Shown here piece after piece: positions 42,949 to 51,898 of a DNA stretch of 64,000 bases. The notes beneath the pieces are model-generated. The model was not told the origin of the DNA, did not search any database, and saw only the letters and a program-made list of their open reading frames with translations. The DNA comes from Microbacterium ulmi. GTDB lineage: Bacteria; Actinomycetota; Actinomycetes; Actinomycetales; Microbacteriaceae. The position numbers were made by a program, and so were the translations under genes. The stretch spans positions 865,152 through 929,151 of the forward strand of contig NZ_JAAOZF010000001.1 in NCBI RefSeq assembly GCF_011759705.1, read 5' to 3'. Numbering within the stretch: position 1 is the stretch's first letter; each line of letters opens with the position of its first letter.

Positions 42949-44303
42949 GCGCCATGTTCCGCTCCTTCTCCGTCTTCAACTACCGCGTCTGGTTCATCGG
43001 CGCTCTCGTCTCGAACGTCGGGGCGTGGATGCAGACGACCGCCCTCAGCTGGGTCGTGCTGACGGAGCTGACGAACAACGACGCGGCCGCGATGGGCGTG
43101 ACGATGGCGCTGCAGTTCGCGCCGCCGCTGCTGCTCGTGGGCGTGACGGGCTGGGTCGCCGACAAGTTCGACCGCCGCCGCCTGCTCCTGCTGACGCAGA
43201 GCTCGCTCCTGCTGATCGGCGCCGTGATCGGCATCCTGCTCCTCGCGGGGGTCATGACGCTGCCGCTCATGTACGTCTTCGCGCTCGCGCTCGGACTGGT
43301 CACGGCATTCGACAACCCCACCCGGCAGGCGTTCGTCTCCGACCTCGTCTCTCGCGAGAACGCGTCGAACGCGGTCGCCCTGAACGCGGCGTCGTTCAAC
43401 GGCGCGCGCATGATCGGTCCCGCTGTCGCGGGCATCGTCATCGTCGCGGTCGGCACGGGCTGGGTCTTCCTCGTCAACGCCGTCACATTCCTCGCGATGA
43501 TCGCGGCGCTGTCGCTGATCCGCACGCGCGATCTCATCCCCCGCGTCAAGGCGCCCGGCGCCGCGCGCCTCGCCGACGGGTTCCGCTACGTCGGGAAGCG
43601 CCCCGATCTCATGGTGGCGTTCGCGATGGTGTTCCTGCTCGGCGCGTTCGGCCTGAACTTCCCCATCTTCGCCTCGACGATGGCGCTCGAGTTCGGCCAG
43701 GATGCCGACGGGTACGGACTGCTCAGCTCGATCCTCGCGATCGGCTCGCTCGCCGGCGCCCTCCTCGCGGCGCGGCGCGACCGCGCGCGCCTTCGCGTCG
43801 TCGTCACGGGCACCGGGATCTTCGCGGTCGCCGCGACCGTGTCGGCGTTCATGCCGAACTACTGGGCGTACGCCGCGACGCTCATGTTGACGGGCTTCGC
43901 GATCGTGACGACCCTCACGACCGCCAACGGCTACGTGCAGACGACGACCGACCCGGCGCTGCGCGGACGCGTCCTCGCGCTGTACATGGCGATCCTCTTG
44001 GGCGGGACCCCGATCGGCGCCCCGATCATCGGGTGGGTGGCCTCCGAGTTCGGACCGCGCGTCGCGATCCTCGTGGGCGCCGCGGCGGCGATCGTCGCGT
44101 TCTCGATCGGGGCGATCTGGATGCTGTCCTCCGGCCGCTTCCATCGCCACTCCGAGCGGCGTTTCCTCCTCACGATCGACGAGACGCTGCCGATCGGGGT
44201 CGTCGCGCCCGAGGAGTTCTCCGACGAGATCGCGGGCACGACGTCGATCCCGCTTCCCGCGCAGGAGTCCCCCGCGACGGTGGCCTCACGCCGCGCGGGC
44301 TGA
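42945..44303 (+). CDS. MFS transporter (EntS/MFS_3-like exporter)
   Basis: Major facilitator protein of 452 aa with about 12 membrane helices. MSAMFRSFSVFNYRVWFIGALVSNVGAWMQ is the typical start of EntS-like MFS proteins, and WVADKFDRRRLLLL carries the loop 2-3 motif. NPTRQAFVSDLV follows helix 4. A cytosolic tail of about 50 residues ends the protein. The start is ATG at 42945, overlapping the marR stop. By context it is a MarR-regulated drug or metabolite exporter; substrate unknown. Confidence 0.9.
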   Translation: MSAMFRSFSVFNYRVWFIGALVSNVGAWMQTTALSWVVLTELTNNDAAAMGVTMALQFAPPLLLVGVTGWVADKFDRRRLLLLTQSSLLLIGAVIGILLLAGVMTLPLMYVFALALGLVTAFDNPTRQAFVSDLVSRENASNAVALNAASFNGARMIGPAVAGIVIVAVGTGWVFLVNAVTFLAMIAALSLIRTRDLIPRVKAPGAARLADGFRYVGKRPDLMVAFAMVFLLGAFGLNFPIFASTMALEFGQDADGYGLLSSILAIGSLAGALLAARRDRARLRVVVTGTGIFAVAATVSAFMPNYWAYAATLMLTGFAIVTTLTTANGYVQTTTDPALRGRVLALYMAILLGGTPIGAPIIGWVASEFGPRVAILVGAAAAIVAFSIGAIWMLSSGRFHRHSERRFLLTIDETLPIGVVAPEEFSDEIAGTTSIPLPAQESPATVASRRAG

Positions 44304-44371
44304 CGCGGCCTCGCGCGACGCGCGCCGTCCGCGTGGCGCGACCCGCGCGCCGCCCGCCCGGTCGCGCTCCA

Positions 44372-45388
44372 TCATGACGTGTCCCCGACGGGCCGGGTCG
44401 AGTCGCGGACGACGAGCTCGGGGCGGAAGACGATGTGCCCGCGCGACGGCGCACCGCCGCTCTGAAGCTCCAGCAGCAGGTCGACGGCGGTCGATCCGAT
44501 GAGCGTGGCGGGCTGTCGCACCGAGCTGAGCGGGATGACGGCCGCCGCGGAGAAGTCGATGTCGTCGTAGCCGATGAGCGCGATGTCGTCGGGCACGTGC
44601 ACGCTGCCGGTCATGACGAGGCTCTGCAGCACGCCGAGGGCGATCAGGTCGTTGGCGGCGAAGATCGCGTCGGGGCGGACCGCGGCATCCCGCTCGAGGA
44701 TGCGGCGCCCCGCGCGGCGACCTTCGTCGACCGTCAGCGCGTCCGTGCCGAGGAACTCGAGCGCGCCGCCCGCCGCCGCCACGGCGGACTGGGCACCGGC
44801 GAGGCGGTCGGACACCTGCCGGATCGAGACGGGCCCGCCCACGAACGCGATGCGCCGGCGACCCGTCTCGAGCAGGTGCGCCGCCGCGATCCGTCCGCCT
44901 TCGTGGTCATCGACGGCGACCGACGCGAACGTGGGGTCGTGCGACTCGCGATCGACCAGGACGGTCGGGATGCCGTGGTCGCGCATGCGCGCCAGGCGGG
45001 CCATGCTCTCCGCGACGGGGGTGACGAGCACGCCGAACATGCGCTGCTCCTCGAAGAGGTCGAGGAGCAGCGTCTCGCGCTCCTGCTTCTCGTCGCTGTT
45101 GGCGACCAGGACCGAGAGTCCGTGCTCTCCCGCGCGCTCTTCGGCCCCTCGTGCGACCTCGGTGAAGAACGGGTTGCGCAGGTCGAGCACGACGAGCCCG
45201 ATCGTACGGCTGCGCCCTGCGCGCAGCTGGCGCGCCGCGTCGTTGCGCACGAAGCCGAGACGCTCGATCGATGCCTGCACCCGCGCGACGGTGTCGGGTG
45301 AGACCTTGCCGGGCCGGTTGAGGACGTTGGACACCGTGCCGACGGAGACGCCTGCGTCATCGGCGACATCGCGCACGCTCACTGCCAT
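44372..45388 (-). CDS. rhaR: LacI-family repressor of rhamnose genes
   Basis: Repressor of 338 aa. The N-terminal helix-turn-helix is VRDVADDAGVSVGTVSNVLN at about 5-24, with the hinge QLRAGRSRTIGLV near 60; the effector domain follows. The start is ATG at 45388-45386 with a G-rich site upstream. It is divergent from the rhamnose transport and catabolism genes. Two related palindromes, TGAAACGAATCA and GTGAAACGATTCAC, lie in the intergenic region and flank the promoter. The name follows use for LacI-type rhamnose regulators of actinobacteria and is inferred from context; it is unrelated to AraC-type RhaR of E. coli. Confidence 0.88.
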   Translation of the reverse strand: MAVSVRDVADDAGVSVGTVSNVLNRPGKVSPDTVARVQASIERLGFVRNDAARQLRAGRSRTIGLVVLDLRNPFFTEVARGAEERAGEHGLSVLVANSDEKQERETLLLDLFEEQRMFGVLVTPVAESMARLARMRDHGIPTVLVDRESHDPTFASVAVDDHEGGRIAAAHLLETGRRRIAFVGGPVSIRQVSDRLAGAQSAVAAAGGALEFLGTDALTVDEGRRAGRRILERDAAVRPDAIFAANDLIALGVLQSLVMTGSVHVPDDIALIGYDDIDFSAAAVIPLSSVRQPATLIGSTAVDLLLELQSGGAPSRGHIVFRPELVVRDSTRPVGDTS

Positions 45389-45420
45389 CGGTCCCCCTTC
45401 GGTGCACTCTATCTGACGCA

Positions 45421-45432
45421 TGAAACGAATCA
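45421..45432. promoter_or_regulatory. Rhamnose operator 1, TGAAACGAATCA
   Basis: A 12-bp imperfect palindrome located 33 bp before the LacI start and upstream of the -35 box of the rha operon. It shares the TGAAACGA half with the site at 45497. It could serve both divergent genes. Confidence 0.65.
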
Positions 45433-45453
45433 GTAACCATCGCTCAGACGAGC

Positions 45454-45483
45454 TTGACATCCCCTGAGCCGATCGCATAACCT
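45454..45483 (+). promoter_or_regulatory. rha operon promoter
   Basis: TTGACA (45454-45459) and TAACCT (45478-45483) are 18 bp apart and match -35 and -10 consensus well. Transcription would begin near 45490, about 54 nt before the ATG of the ATPase gene. Operator 2 lies just downstream of the start point. Confidence 0.7.
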
Positions 45484-45496
45484 CGCGTCGGTGGAT

Positions 45497-45510
45497 GTGA
45501 AACGATTCAC
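45497..45510. promoter_or_regulatory. Rhamnose operator 2, GTGAAACGATTCAC
   Basis: A 14-bp near-perfect palindrome at about +7 of the predicted transcript, where a bound repressor would block elongation or initiation. It is closely related to operator 1 at 45421-45432, 76 bp away, so looping between the two is possible. Confidence 0.75.
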
Positions 45511-45543
45511 TCTCTCAACGACGAGGACGGGGTGAGGGACTGC

Positions 45544-47049
45544 ATGAGCACAACGCCGGTGCTGGAGCTCAGGGACGTGAGCAAGGCGTTCGGAGCGGTG
45601 ATCGCGTTGCGGTCCGGCACGATCGCAGTCGATTCGGGCTCGATCCACGCGCTCGTGGGCGAGAACGGCGCCGGCAAGTCCACCCTCGTGAAGATCGTCG
45701 CGGGTCTGTACCAGCGCGACGGCGGCACCCTCCGCCTTCGCGGCGAGGACGTCGACTTCTCCTCCACCGCCCAGTCGAAGGCTGCAGGGGTCGCCGTCAT
45801 CTACCAGGAGCCGACGCTCTTCCCCGACCTCTCGGTGACCGAGAACATCTTCATGGGCCGTCAGCCCACGGGAAGGCTCGGGCGCATAGACCGGAAGGCC
45901 ATGCGTCACGAGGTCGAACGCCTCTTCACGCGCCTCGGCGTCGTCATCGACCCCGACCGGCCCGCCGAAGGTCTGTCGATCGCCGACCAGCAGGTCATCG
46001 AGATCGCGAAGGCCGTGTCGCTGGACGCATCCCTGCTCATCATGGACGAGCCGACCGCCGCGCTCTCGGGCGTCGAGGTCGAGCGCCTCTTCACGATCGC
46101 GCGGAGCCTGCGCGACGAGGGCCGTGCCCTCATCTTCATCTCGCACCGCTTCGACGAGGTCTTCGCCCTGTGCGACACGATCACCGTCATGCGAGACGGC
46201 GCGTACATCGCGACGAGCTCCATCGCCGGCACGAGCGTCGACCGCATCGTTCGGCAGATGGTGGGACGCGAGGTCACCGAGCTGTTCCCGAAGCAGGACA
46301 CGACCGCCGGCGCGCCTCTCCTCGAGGTGGAGGGCCTCACGAGCCCCGGCGTCTTCCACGACATCTCGTTCACGGTTCGCGCGGGTGAGATCGTCGCCCT
46401 CGCGGGGCTCGTGGGCGCCGGACGCAGCGAAGTCGCGCGCGCCGTGTTCGGCGTCGACCATTACCGAGATGGCACCGTGCGGGTCAACGGCAGGACAATC
46501 GCGCGCGGTCGGCCGGCCGAGGCGATGCGCGCGGGGCTCGCCCTGGTCCCCGAGGATCGGCGCAAGCAGGGGCTCGTCGTCGAGTCGAGCGTCGGGAACA
46601 ACATCACGCTCGCGATCCGGCACCAGCTCTCGCGGTTGGGCCTCTTGACGGTCGGCATGCAGAACCGAGCCGCCAGGGAGTGGGCGAGTCGGCTCGAGGT
46701 GAAGTCGTACGCCCTCGACACCGTCGCGGCCACGCTGTCGGGCGGCAACCAGCAGAAGGTCGTCCTCGCGAAGTGGCTCGCGACGGAGCCGAAGGTCCTC
46801 ATCATCGATGAGCCCACGCGAGGCATCGACGTCGGGACGAAGGCCGAGGTCCACCGTCTGCTCTCCCAGCTCGCCGCCGATGGGAAGGGCATCCTCATGA
46901 TCTCCTCCGAGCTCCCGGAGGTGCTCGGCATGGCCGACCGCATCCTCGTCATGCGTGAGGGACGCCTCACGGCAGAGATTCCCCGGTCGGAGGCGTCCTC
47001 GGAGAACGTCATGCTCGCCGCGACCCATGCATCGGAGCAGCTCTCGTGA
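45544..47049 (+). CDS. rhaT: Rhamnose ABC importer ATPase (CUT2)
   Basis: Double ABC ATPase of the ribose/rhamnose class, 501 aa, cytosolic, energising L-rhamnose uptake. The first domain has Walker A VGENGAGKST at 38-47 and a degenerate signature LSIADQQ; the second has LVGAGRSE in place of a standard Walker A and an intact SGGNQQK signature near 398. This asymmetry is normal for RbsA-like proteins. The start is ATG at 45544 with GAGGG about 6 nt upstream. The stop overlaps the next gene (GTGA). The ligand is inferred from the downstream rhamnose catabolic genes. Confidence 0.93.
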   Translation: MSTTPVLELRDVSKAFGAVIALRSGTIAVDSGSIHALVGENGAGKSTLVKIVAGLYQRDGGTLRLRGEDVDFSSTAQSKAAGVAVIYQEPTLFPDLSVTENIFMGRQPTGRLGRIDRKAMRHEVERLFTRLGVVIDPDRPAEGLSIADQQVIEIAKAVSLDASLLIMDEPTAALSGVEVERLFTIARSLRDEGRALIFISHRFDEVFALCDTITVMRDGAYIATSSIAGTSVDRIVRQMVGREVTELFPKQDTTAGAPLLEVEGLTSPGVFHDISFTVRAGEIVALAGLVGAGRSEVARAVFGVDHYRDGTVRVNGRTIARGRPAEAMRAGLALVPEDRRKQGLVVESSVGNNITLAIRHQLSRLGLLTVGMQNRAAREWASRLEVKSYALDTVAATLSGGNQQKVVLAKWLATEPKVLIIDEPTRGIDVGTKAEVHRLLSQLAADGKGILMISSELPEVLGMADRILVMREGRLTAEIPRSEASSENVMLAATHASEQLS

Positions 47050-48077
47050 CCGCCGCTCCCACGACCCGCATCCCCGTGTCCGGACTCGCGAAGTCGATCG
47101 GGACGCTGGGCCGGGCACGCGAGCTCGGCATCCTGCTGGCCCTGGTCCTCGTCGTGATCGCCGCCACGGCGAAGAACCCCGCCTTCCTGTTCAGCGCAGA
47201 CGGCTGGCGCGACCTTCTCCTGACGCCGTCGATCCTCGTGCTCGTCGCCGTAGGACAGGCGATCGTCATCATCACTCGCAGCGTCGACCTGTCGGTCGGC
47301 TCTGTCATGGGACTTTCCGCCTACCTCACGGGGCGCCTCTTCATCGACCTGCCGTCGCTGCCGATCCCGCTCGTCGTGCTCCTCGCCGTCGCCTTCGGCG
47401 CGCTCCTCGGTCTCATCAACGGCGCCCTCGTCGCGTTCGGCAGGGTGCCCGCGATGGTCATCACGCTCGGAACGCTGTATGCATACCGCGGCATCAACGT
47501 GCTGTGGGCCGGGAGCAGCCGGGTCAACGCGTCCGACATGCCCGACGACTTCCTGGCCCTCGGCACGGGATCGATCCTGTGGATCCCGATCCTCTCGATC
47601 GTCGCCTTCGTCGTGCTGGCAGCGGCCGCCTGGCACATGCGAAACACGCGCGGCGGCCGAGAGTACTACGCGATCGGGTCCGACCCGGCTGCGGCGCAGC
47701 TCTACGGCCTGCGCGTCACACGGCGCGTGCTCACGGCCTTCATCCTGTCCGGAGCGCTCGCAGGCCTCGCAGGCGTCTTCTACGCGGCCCGATACGGATC
47801 TGTGAGCTCGCAGGCAGGCGCCGGATGGGAGCTGGATGCCGTCGGTGCCGCGGTCATCGGCGGCGTCGCGATCACCGGCGGCGTCGGATCGGTCTGGGGC
47901 GCCGCGATCGGAGCCGTGCTCCTCATGACGATCAACCGGGCACTTCCCATCCTCGGCATCCCCGACTTCTGGCAGCGCGCCGTCGTCGGCGTGCTCATCA
48001 TCGGCGCGATCGTGCTCGACCGCCTCCTCGCGGTGCGGCAGAGACGGCGGCTCATCGAGGCGAGGGACGAATCATGA
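47046..48077 (+). CDS. rhaP: Rhamnose ABC importer permease
   Basis: CUT2 permease of 343 aa with about eight to ten membrane helices. IITRSVDLSVGSVMGLSAY and GLRVTRRVLTAFILSGALAGLAG are characteristic of RbsC-type permeases. The start is GTG at 47046, overlapping the TGA of the ATPase gene, and the stop overlaps the second permease (ATGA). The system has two different permeases, as in the RhaSTPQ rhamnose importer of Rhizobium. Confidence 0.92.
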   Translation: MTAAPTTRIPVSGLAKSIGTLGRARELGILLALVLVVIAATAKNPAFLFSADGWRDLLLTPSILVLVAVGQAIVIITRSVDLSVGSVMGLSAYLTGRLFIDLPSLPIPLVVLLAVAFGALLGLINGALVAFGRVPAMVITLGTLYAYRGINVLWAGSSRVNASDMPDDFLALGTGSILWIPILSIVAFVVLAAAAWHMRNTRGGREYYAIGSDPAAAQLYGLRVTRRVLTAFILSGALAGLAGVFYAARYGSVSSQAGAGWELDAVGAAVIGGVAITGGVGSVWGAAIGAVLLMTINRALPILGIPDFWQRAVVGVLIIGAIVLDRLLAVRQRRRLIEARDES

Positions 48078-49138
48078 CCGAGACCGAGACCGAGACCGCG
48101 ACGACGGCGTCCGCCCGCGTCGTCCGCGATCACGACCGCCCACTGTGGCGCCGAGTCGTGCTCACGCGTGAGTCGGCGATCGTCGCACTGCTGATCCTCG
48201 TCGTGATCGTCGCGTCCGCGACGGTGCGCGGATTCGGCCAGCCCATCACCCTGACCTACCTGCTGCTCGACATCGCGCCGATCCTGCTGATCGGCCTGCC
48301 CATGACGCTCGTCCTGATCACGGGTGAGATCGACCTCTCGGTCGGCAGCATGGTCGGGCTCGCGAGCGTCGTGACGGGGGTCGGCGTCCAGGCGGGTCTG
48401 CCGTTCGAGCTGGCCGCCCTCCTCGCGCTCCTCGTCGGCGTGGTCGGCGGGGCGTTCAACGGCTTCCTCGTCACGGTCGTCGGTCTGCCATCGCTCGCCG
48501 TCACGATCGGAACGCTCGCGCTGTTCCGCGGCCTCGCGGTGGGGCTGTTGGGAACCACCGCCGTCACGGCGTTCCCGCAGGCGTGGACCTCCCTCGCGAA
48601 GGCGAGGATCGCCGGCACGACGATCCCGTACATCACGGTGCCGTTCCTGATCCTGCTCGTGATCTTCGCGGTGCTGCTGCACTTCACGCCGTTCGGGCGG
48701 GGCGTCTACGCGATCGGGCTGTCGAAGGATGCCGCACGCTTCTCCGGTGTCGACGTCGAGCGCACGAAGCTCATCCTGTTCGTCCTCTCGGGGCTCGTCT
48801 CGGCACTCGCGGGCGTGTACTACACGCTGAGGTTCGGCAGCGCGCGGGGCGACAACGCGACCGGACTCGAGCTCCAGGTGATCGCGGCCGTCGTGCTGGG
48901 CGGGGTCTCGGTCTTCGGCGGCCGGGGGCAGCTGTACGGCGTGGTCGCCGCGGCGCTCCTGATCGGCGTGCTCTCGAGCGCGCTGCGCCTCGCGAACGTC
49001 ACCTCCGACGTCATCAACATCATCACGGGTGTGCTCCTCGTGCTCTCGGTCGTCACCGCGAGCGTGCTCACGTGGCTCCAGCGGGCACGGCGCCGCCCAC
49101 CCCGAACGCCCCGCGCGGCGGCCTCCACGGCAACATGA
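48074..49138 (+). CDS. rhaQ: Rhamnose ABC importer permease
   Basis: CUT2 permease of 354 aa, partner of the previous one. The N-terminus is a charged TETETETATT stretch; LITGEIDLSVGSMVGLASV and VVGLPSLAVTIGTLALFRG are family motifs, and about eight to ten helices are visible. The start is ATG at 48074, overlapping the preceding TGA. A short Arg/Pro-rich tail ends the protein. A 61-nt gap follows, then the binding protein. Confidence 0.92.
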   Translation: MTETETETATTASARVVRDHDRPLWRRVVLTRESAIVALLILVVIVASATVRGFGQPITLTYLLLDIAPILLIGLPMTLVLITGEIDLSVGSMVGLASVVTGVGVQAGLPFELAALLALLVGVVGGAFNGFLVTVVGLPSLAVTIGTLALFRGLAVGLLGTTAVTAFPQAWTSLAKARIAGTTIPYITVPFLILLVIFAVLLHFTPFGRGVYAIGLSKDAARFSGVDVERTKLILFVLSGLVSALAGVYYTLRFGSARGDNATGLELQVIAAVVLGGVSVFGGRGQLYGVVAAALLIGVLSSALRLANVTSDVINIITGVLLVLSVVTASVLTWLQRARRRPPRTPRAAASTAT

Positions 49139-49199
49139 CGAGGTCGCTTCCCCAGCCGGCGGCATCCGTCGCCGTGCCGTCCACGAAAGGAACAGAACA

Positions 49200-50237
49200 A
49201 TGAGGTCTGCACACAAGCGTGCCGCTGCCATCGCGGCCGTCGCCGTGACGGCGGCGCTCGCTCTCGCCGGCTGCGCCGACACCGGCCCCTCCGGAGCCCC
49301 CACCGACGGCGGCGGCGACGCCGCCAATCTGTCGATCACGTTCCTGCCCAAGAACCTGGGAAACCCGTACTTCGACACATCGAGCAAGGGCGGCAAGGCC
49401 GCCGTCGAGGAGTTCGGCGGCACATTCGCCGAGGTGGGTCCCGCCGAGGCGACACCCGACGCGCAGGTGAGCTACATCAACACGGCGACGCAGCAGGGTG
49501 TGGGCGCGCTCGTCGTCTCGGCCAACGATCCGCAGGCCATCTGCGACGCCCTCAACGAGGCGCGAGACAACGGCGTGAAGGTCGTCACGTTCGACTCCGA
49601 CACCAACCCCGACTGCCGCGACCTGTTCATCAACCAGGCCACGGCCGACGGCATCGCGAAGATCCAGGTCGATCTCATCGCCGAGCAGATCGGCGATGCC
49701 GGCGAGATCGCGATCCTCTCGGCATCCGCCAACGCGACCAATCAGAACGCATGGATCGAGCAGATGAAGTCGCTGCTGGCGTCGGATCACCCCGGCATCA
49801 CGCTCGTCGAGACGGTCTACGGGGACGACGACGACCAGACGTCGTTCGACAAGACGGCCGCGCTCCTGCAGTCCCACCCGAACCTCAAGGGCATCATCTC
49901 GCCCACGACGGTCGGCATCGCGGCGGCGGCCCGCTACCTGTCGACGTCGGACTTCAAGGGCAAGGTCGCTCTCACGGGCCTGGGCACGCCGAACCAGATG
50001 CGCGAGTTCGTCGAGGACGGCACCGTCACGTCGTTCGCGCTGTGGAACCCCGAAGATCTCGGCTACCTCGCGGCGTGGGCCGCGCAGGCGCTCATCACGG
50101 GCGAGGTCACGGGCGCGGAGGGCGACACCTTCACAGCCGGCAAGCTCGGCGAGTACACGGTGGGTGCGGATGCCACCGTGCTCCTCGGCGACCCGTACGT
50201 GTTCGACAAGGACAACATCGGGGACTTCGACTTCTAG
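49200..50237 (+). CDS. rhaS: Rhamnose-binding lipoprotein of ABC importer
   Basis: Periplasmic-binding-protein type 1 lipoprotein, 345 aa, outside the membrane. The signal peptide ends in lipobox LAGC at about residues 22-25, followed by a Gly/Asp/Ser-rich linker. The mature protein starts LSITFLPKNLGNPYFDTSSKGG, typical of rhamnose/AI-2-type binding proteins, and includes GVGALVVSANDPQAICDAL. The start is ATG at 49200 with GAAAGGA upstream. It completes the RhaT-P-Q-S importer. Confidence 0.93.
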   Translation: MRSAHKRAAAIAAVAVTAALALAGCADTGPSGAPTDGGGDAANLSITFLPKNLGNPYFDTSSKGGKAAVEEFGGTFAEVGPAEATPDAQVSYINTATQQGVGALVVSANDPQAICDALNEARDNGVKVVTFDSDTNPDCRDLFINQATADGIAKIQVDLIAEQIGDAGEIAILSASANATNQNAWIEQMKSLLASDHPGITLVETVYGDDDDQTSFDKTAALLQSHPNLKGIISPTTVGIAAAARYLSTSDFKGKVALTGLGTPNQMREFVEDGTVTSFALWNPEDLGYLAAWAAQALITGEVTGAEGDTFTAGKLGEYTVGADATVLLGDPYVFDKDNIGDFDF

Positions 50238-50296
50238 CGAGTCGACGGCCCGGCCGGCATCTCCGATGTCGTCCGGGCCGCCCCGGAGGAGAGATC

Positions 50297-50662
50297 ATGA
50301 CGCGCGTCTGCTTCCAACTGCGGGTGAAGCCCGAGCTGCTCGACGAATATCTCGCACGGCACAGTCCCGTCTGGCCCGAGATGCTCGCCGAGATCGCGGC
50401 GGCGGGACGCCGCAACTACTCGCTCTTCCTCGGCGACGGAGGGCAGCTCATCGGCTACTACGAGACCGACGACGACGCGGCGGCGCAGGCGTACCTCGCG
50501 GCATCCCCCGTCGCCGCCCGCTGGGAGGCCCAGATGGCGCGCTTCTTCGTGGGGCTCGAGGGCCGCCCCGACCAGGCGGCGACGCCTCTCACCGAGATCT
50601 TCCACCTGCACGACCAGCTCGCCGCGGCCGCGGCATCCGACCACGAAGGAACGGACAGATGA
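50297..50662 (+). CDS. rhaM: L-rhamnose mutarotase
   Basis: Interconverts alpha and beta anomers of L-rhamnose; 121 aa, cytosolic, ferredoxin-like fold. MTRVCFQLRVKPELLDEYLARHSPVWPEM contains the conserved substrate-site His, and RNYSLFL and LIGYYE follow the family pattern. The start is ATG at 50297 with GGAGGAGAG before it. Its TGA overlaps the isomerase ATG (ATGA). It is slightly longer than usual at the C-terminus. Confidence 0.95.
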   Translation: MTRVCFQLRVKPELLDEYLARHSPVWPEMLAEIAAAGRRNYSLFLGDGGQLIGYYETDDDAAAQAYLAASPVAARWEAQMARFFVGLEGRPDQAATPLTEIFHLHDQLAAAAASDHEGTDR

Positions 50663-51825
50663 CGATCCTCTCCCCCGACATCCTCTCGACTCTCGAGGCC
50701 CAGGGCATCGAGCTGCCCTCGTGGGCGTTCGGCAACTCCGGCACGCGCTTCAAGGTCTTCGCGACGCCCGGGACGCCGCGCGATCCCTTCGAGAAGATCG
50801 CGGATGCCGCCGAGGTCAACCGAGTGACGGCGCTCGCGCCGTCCGTCGCGCTGCACATCCCGTGGGACAAGGTCGGCTCGTACGACGACCTGCGCAGGCA
50901 CGCGGAAGACCTCGGCGTGAGGCTCGGCACGATCAACTCGAACACGTTCCAGGACGACGACTACAAGTTCGGCGCCCTGACGCACGTCGACCCCAAGATC
51001 CGCCAGAAGGCGATCGACCACCACTTCGAGTGCATCGACATCATGGATGCCACGGGGTCGCGCGACCTGAAGATCTGGCTCGCCGAGGGCTCGAACTACC
51101 CGGGGCAGGCCGACATGCGCGCACGGCAGGACCGCCTGCACGAGTCGCTCGCGACGATCTACGAGCGGCTCTCGGGCGAGCAGCGGCTCGTGCTCGAGTA
51201 CAAGTTCTTCGAGCCCGCGTTCTACCACACCGACGTCCCGGACTGGGGGACGTCCTACGCGCAGGTGGCCGCGCTCGGCGAGCGCGCGATGGTGTGCCTC
51301 GACACGGGCCACCACGCGCCCGGCACCAACATCGAGTTCATCGTCATGCAGCTGCTGCGGCTCGGAAAGCTCGGCTCGTTCGACTTCAACTCGCGGTTCT
51401 ACGCCGACGACGACCTCATCGTCGGGGCGGCCGATCCGTTCCAGCTGTTCCGCATCATCTTCGAGGTCATCCGCGGCGGGGGTCTCAACTCGCCCGACGT
51501 CGCGTTCATGCTCGACCAGTGCCACAACATCGAGAAGAAGATCCCGGGGCAGATCCGCTCGGTGCTCAACGTGCAGGAGATGACCGCGCGGGCGCTCCTC
51601 GTCGACCGCGCGGCTCTCGCGGCGGCGCAGGAGGCCGGAGACGTCCTCGCGGCGAACGCCGTGTTCATGGACGCGTTCTACACCGACGTGCGGCCCGCGC
51701 TCGCGTCGTGGCGCGAGTCGCGGGGGCTCCCCGCCGACCCCATGGCCGCGTACGCGGCATCGGGATATCAGGAGAGGATCGAGGCCGACCGCGTCGGCGG
51801 CGTCCAGGCGGGCTGGGGCGCGTGA
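50659..51825 (+). CDS. rhaI: L-rhamnose isomerase
   Basis: Converts L-rhamnose to L-rhamnulose; 388 aa, cytosolic, metal-dependent TIM barrel of the RhaI type found in Pseudomonas and actinobacteria, distinct from E. coli RhaA. SVALHIPWDKV near 73, EYKFFEPAFYHTDVPDWGTSY, CLDTGHHAPGTNIEF and the FDFNSRFYADDDL stretch contain the probable metal ligands. The start is ATG at 50659 with ATGA overlap to rhaM. It precedes the aldolase/dehydrogenase gene by 73 nt. Confidence 0.94.
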   Translation: MTILSPDILSTLEAQGIELPSWAFGNSGTRFKVFATPGTPRDPFEKIADAAEVNRVTALAPSVALHIPWDKVGSYDDLRRHAEDLGVRLGTINSNTFQDDDYKFGALTHVDPKIRQKAIDHHFECIDIMDATGSRDLKIWLAEGSNYPGQADMRARQDRLHESLATIYERLSGEQRLVLEYKFFEPAFYHTDVPDWGTSYAQVAALGERAMVCLDTGHHAPGTNIEFIVMQLLRLGKLGSFDFNSRFYADDDLIVGAADPFQLFRIIFEVIRGGGLNSPDVAFMLDQCHNIEKKIPGQIRSVLNVQEMTARALLVDRAALAAAQEAGDVLAANAVFMDAFYTDVRPALASWRESRGLPADPMAAYAASGYQERIEADRVGGVQAGWGA

Positions 51826-51898
51826 CCCGCCTTCGCGTCCCCCTGTCCGGCATCCCCGTGTCTTGCACACTCGACCCCGAAGAGGATACGAACCGATC

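Noticed and set aside
45430..47118. Antisense open frame of over 500 codons opposite the rhamnose ATPase gene
   Set aside because: High G+C content opens long frames opposite real genes. The plus-strand frame has Walker and signature motifs, a ribosome site and coupling; the antisense product is Arg/Asp/Gly-rich with no recognisable motif.
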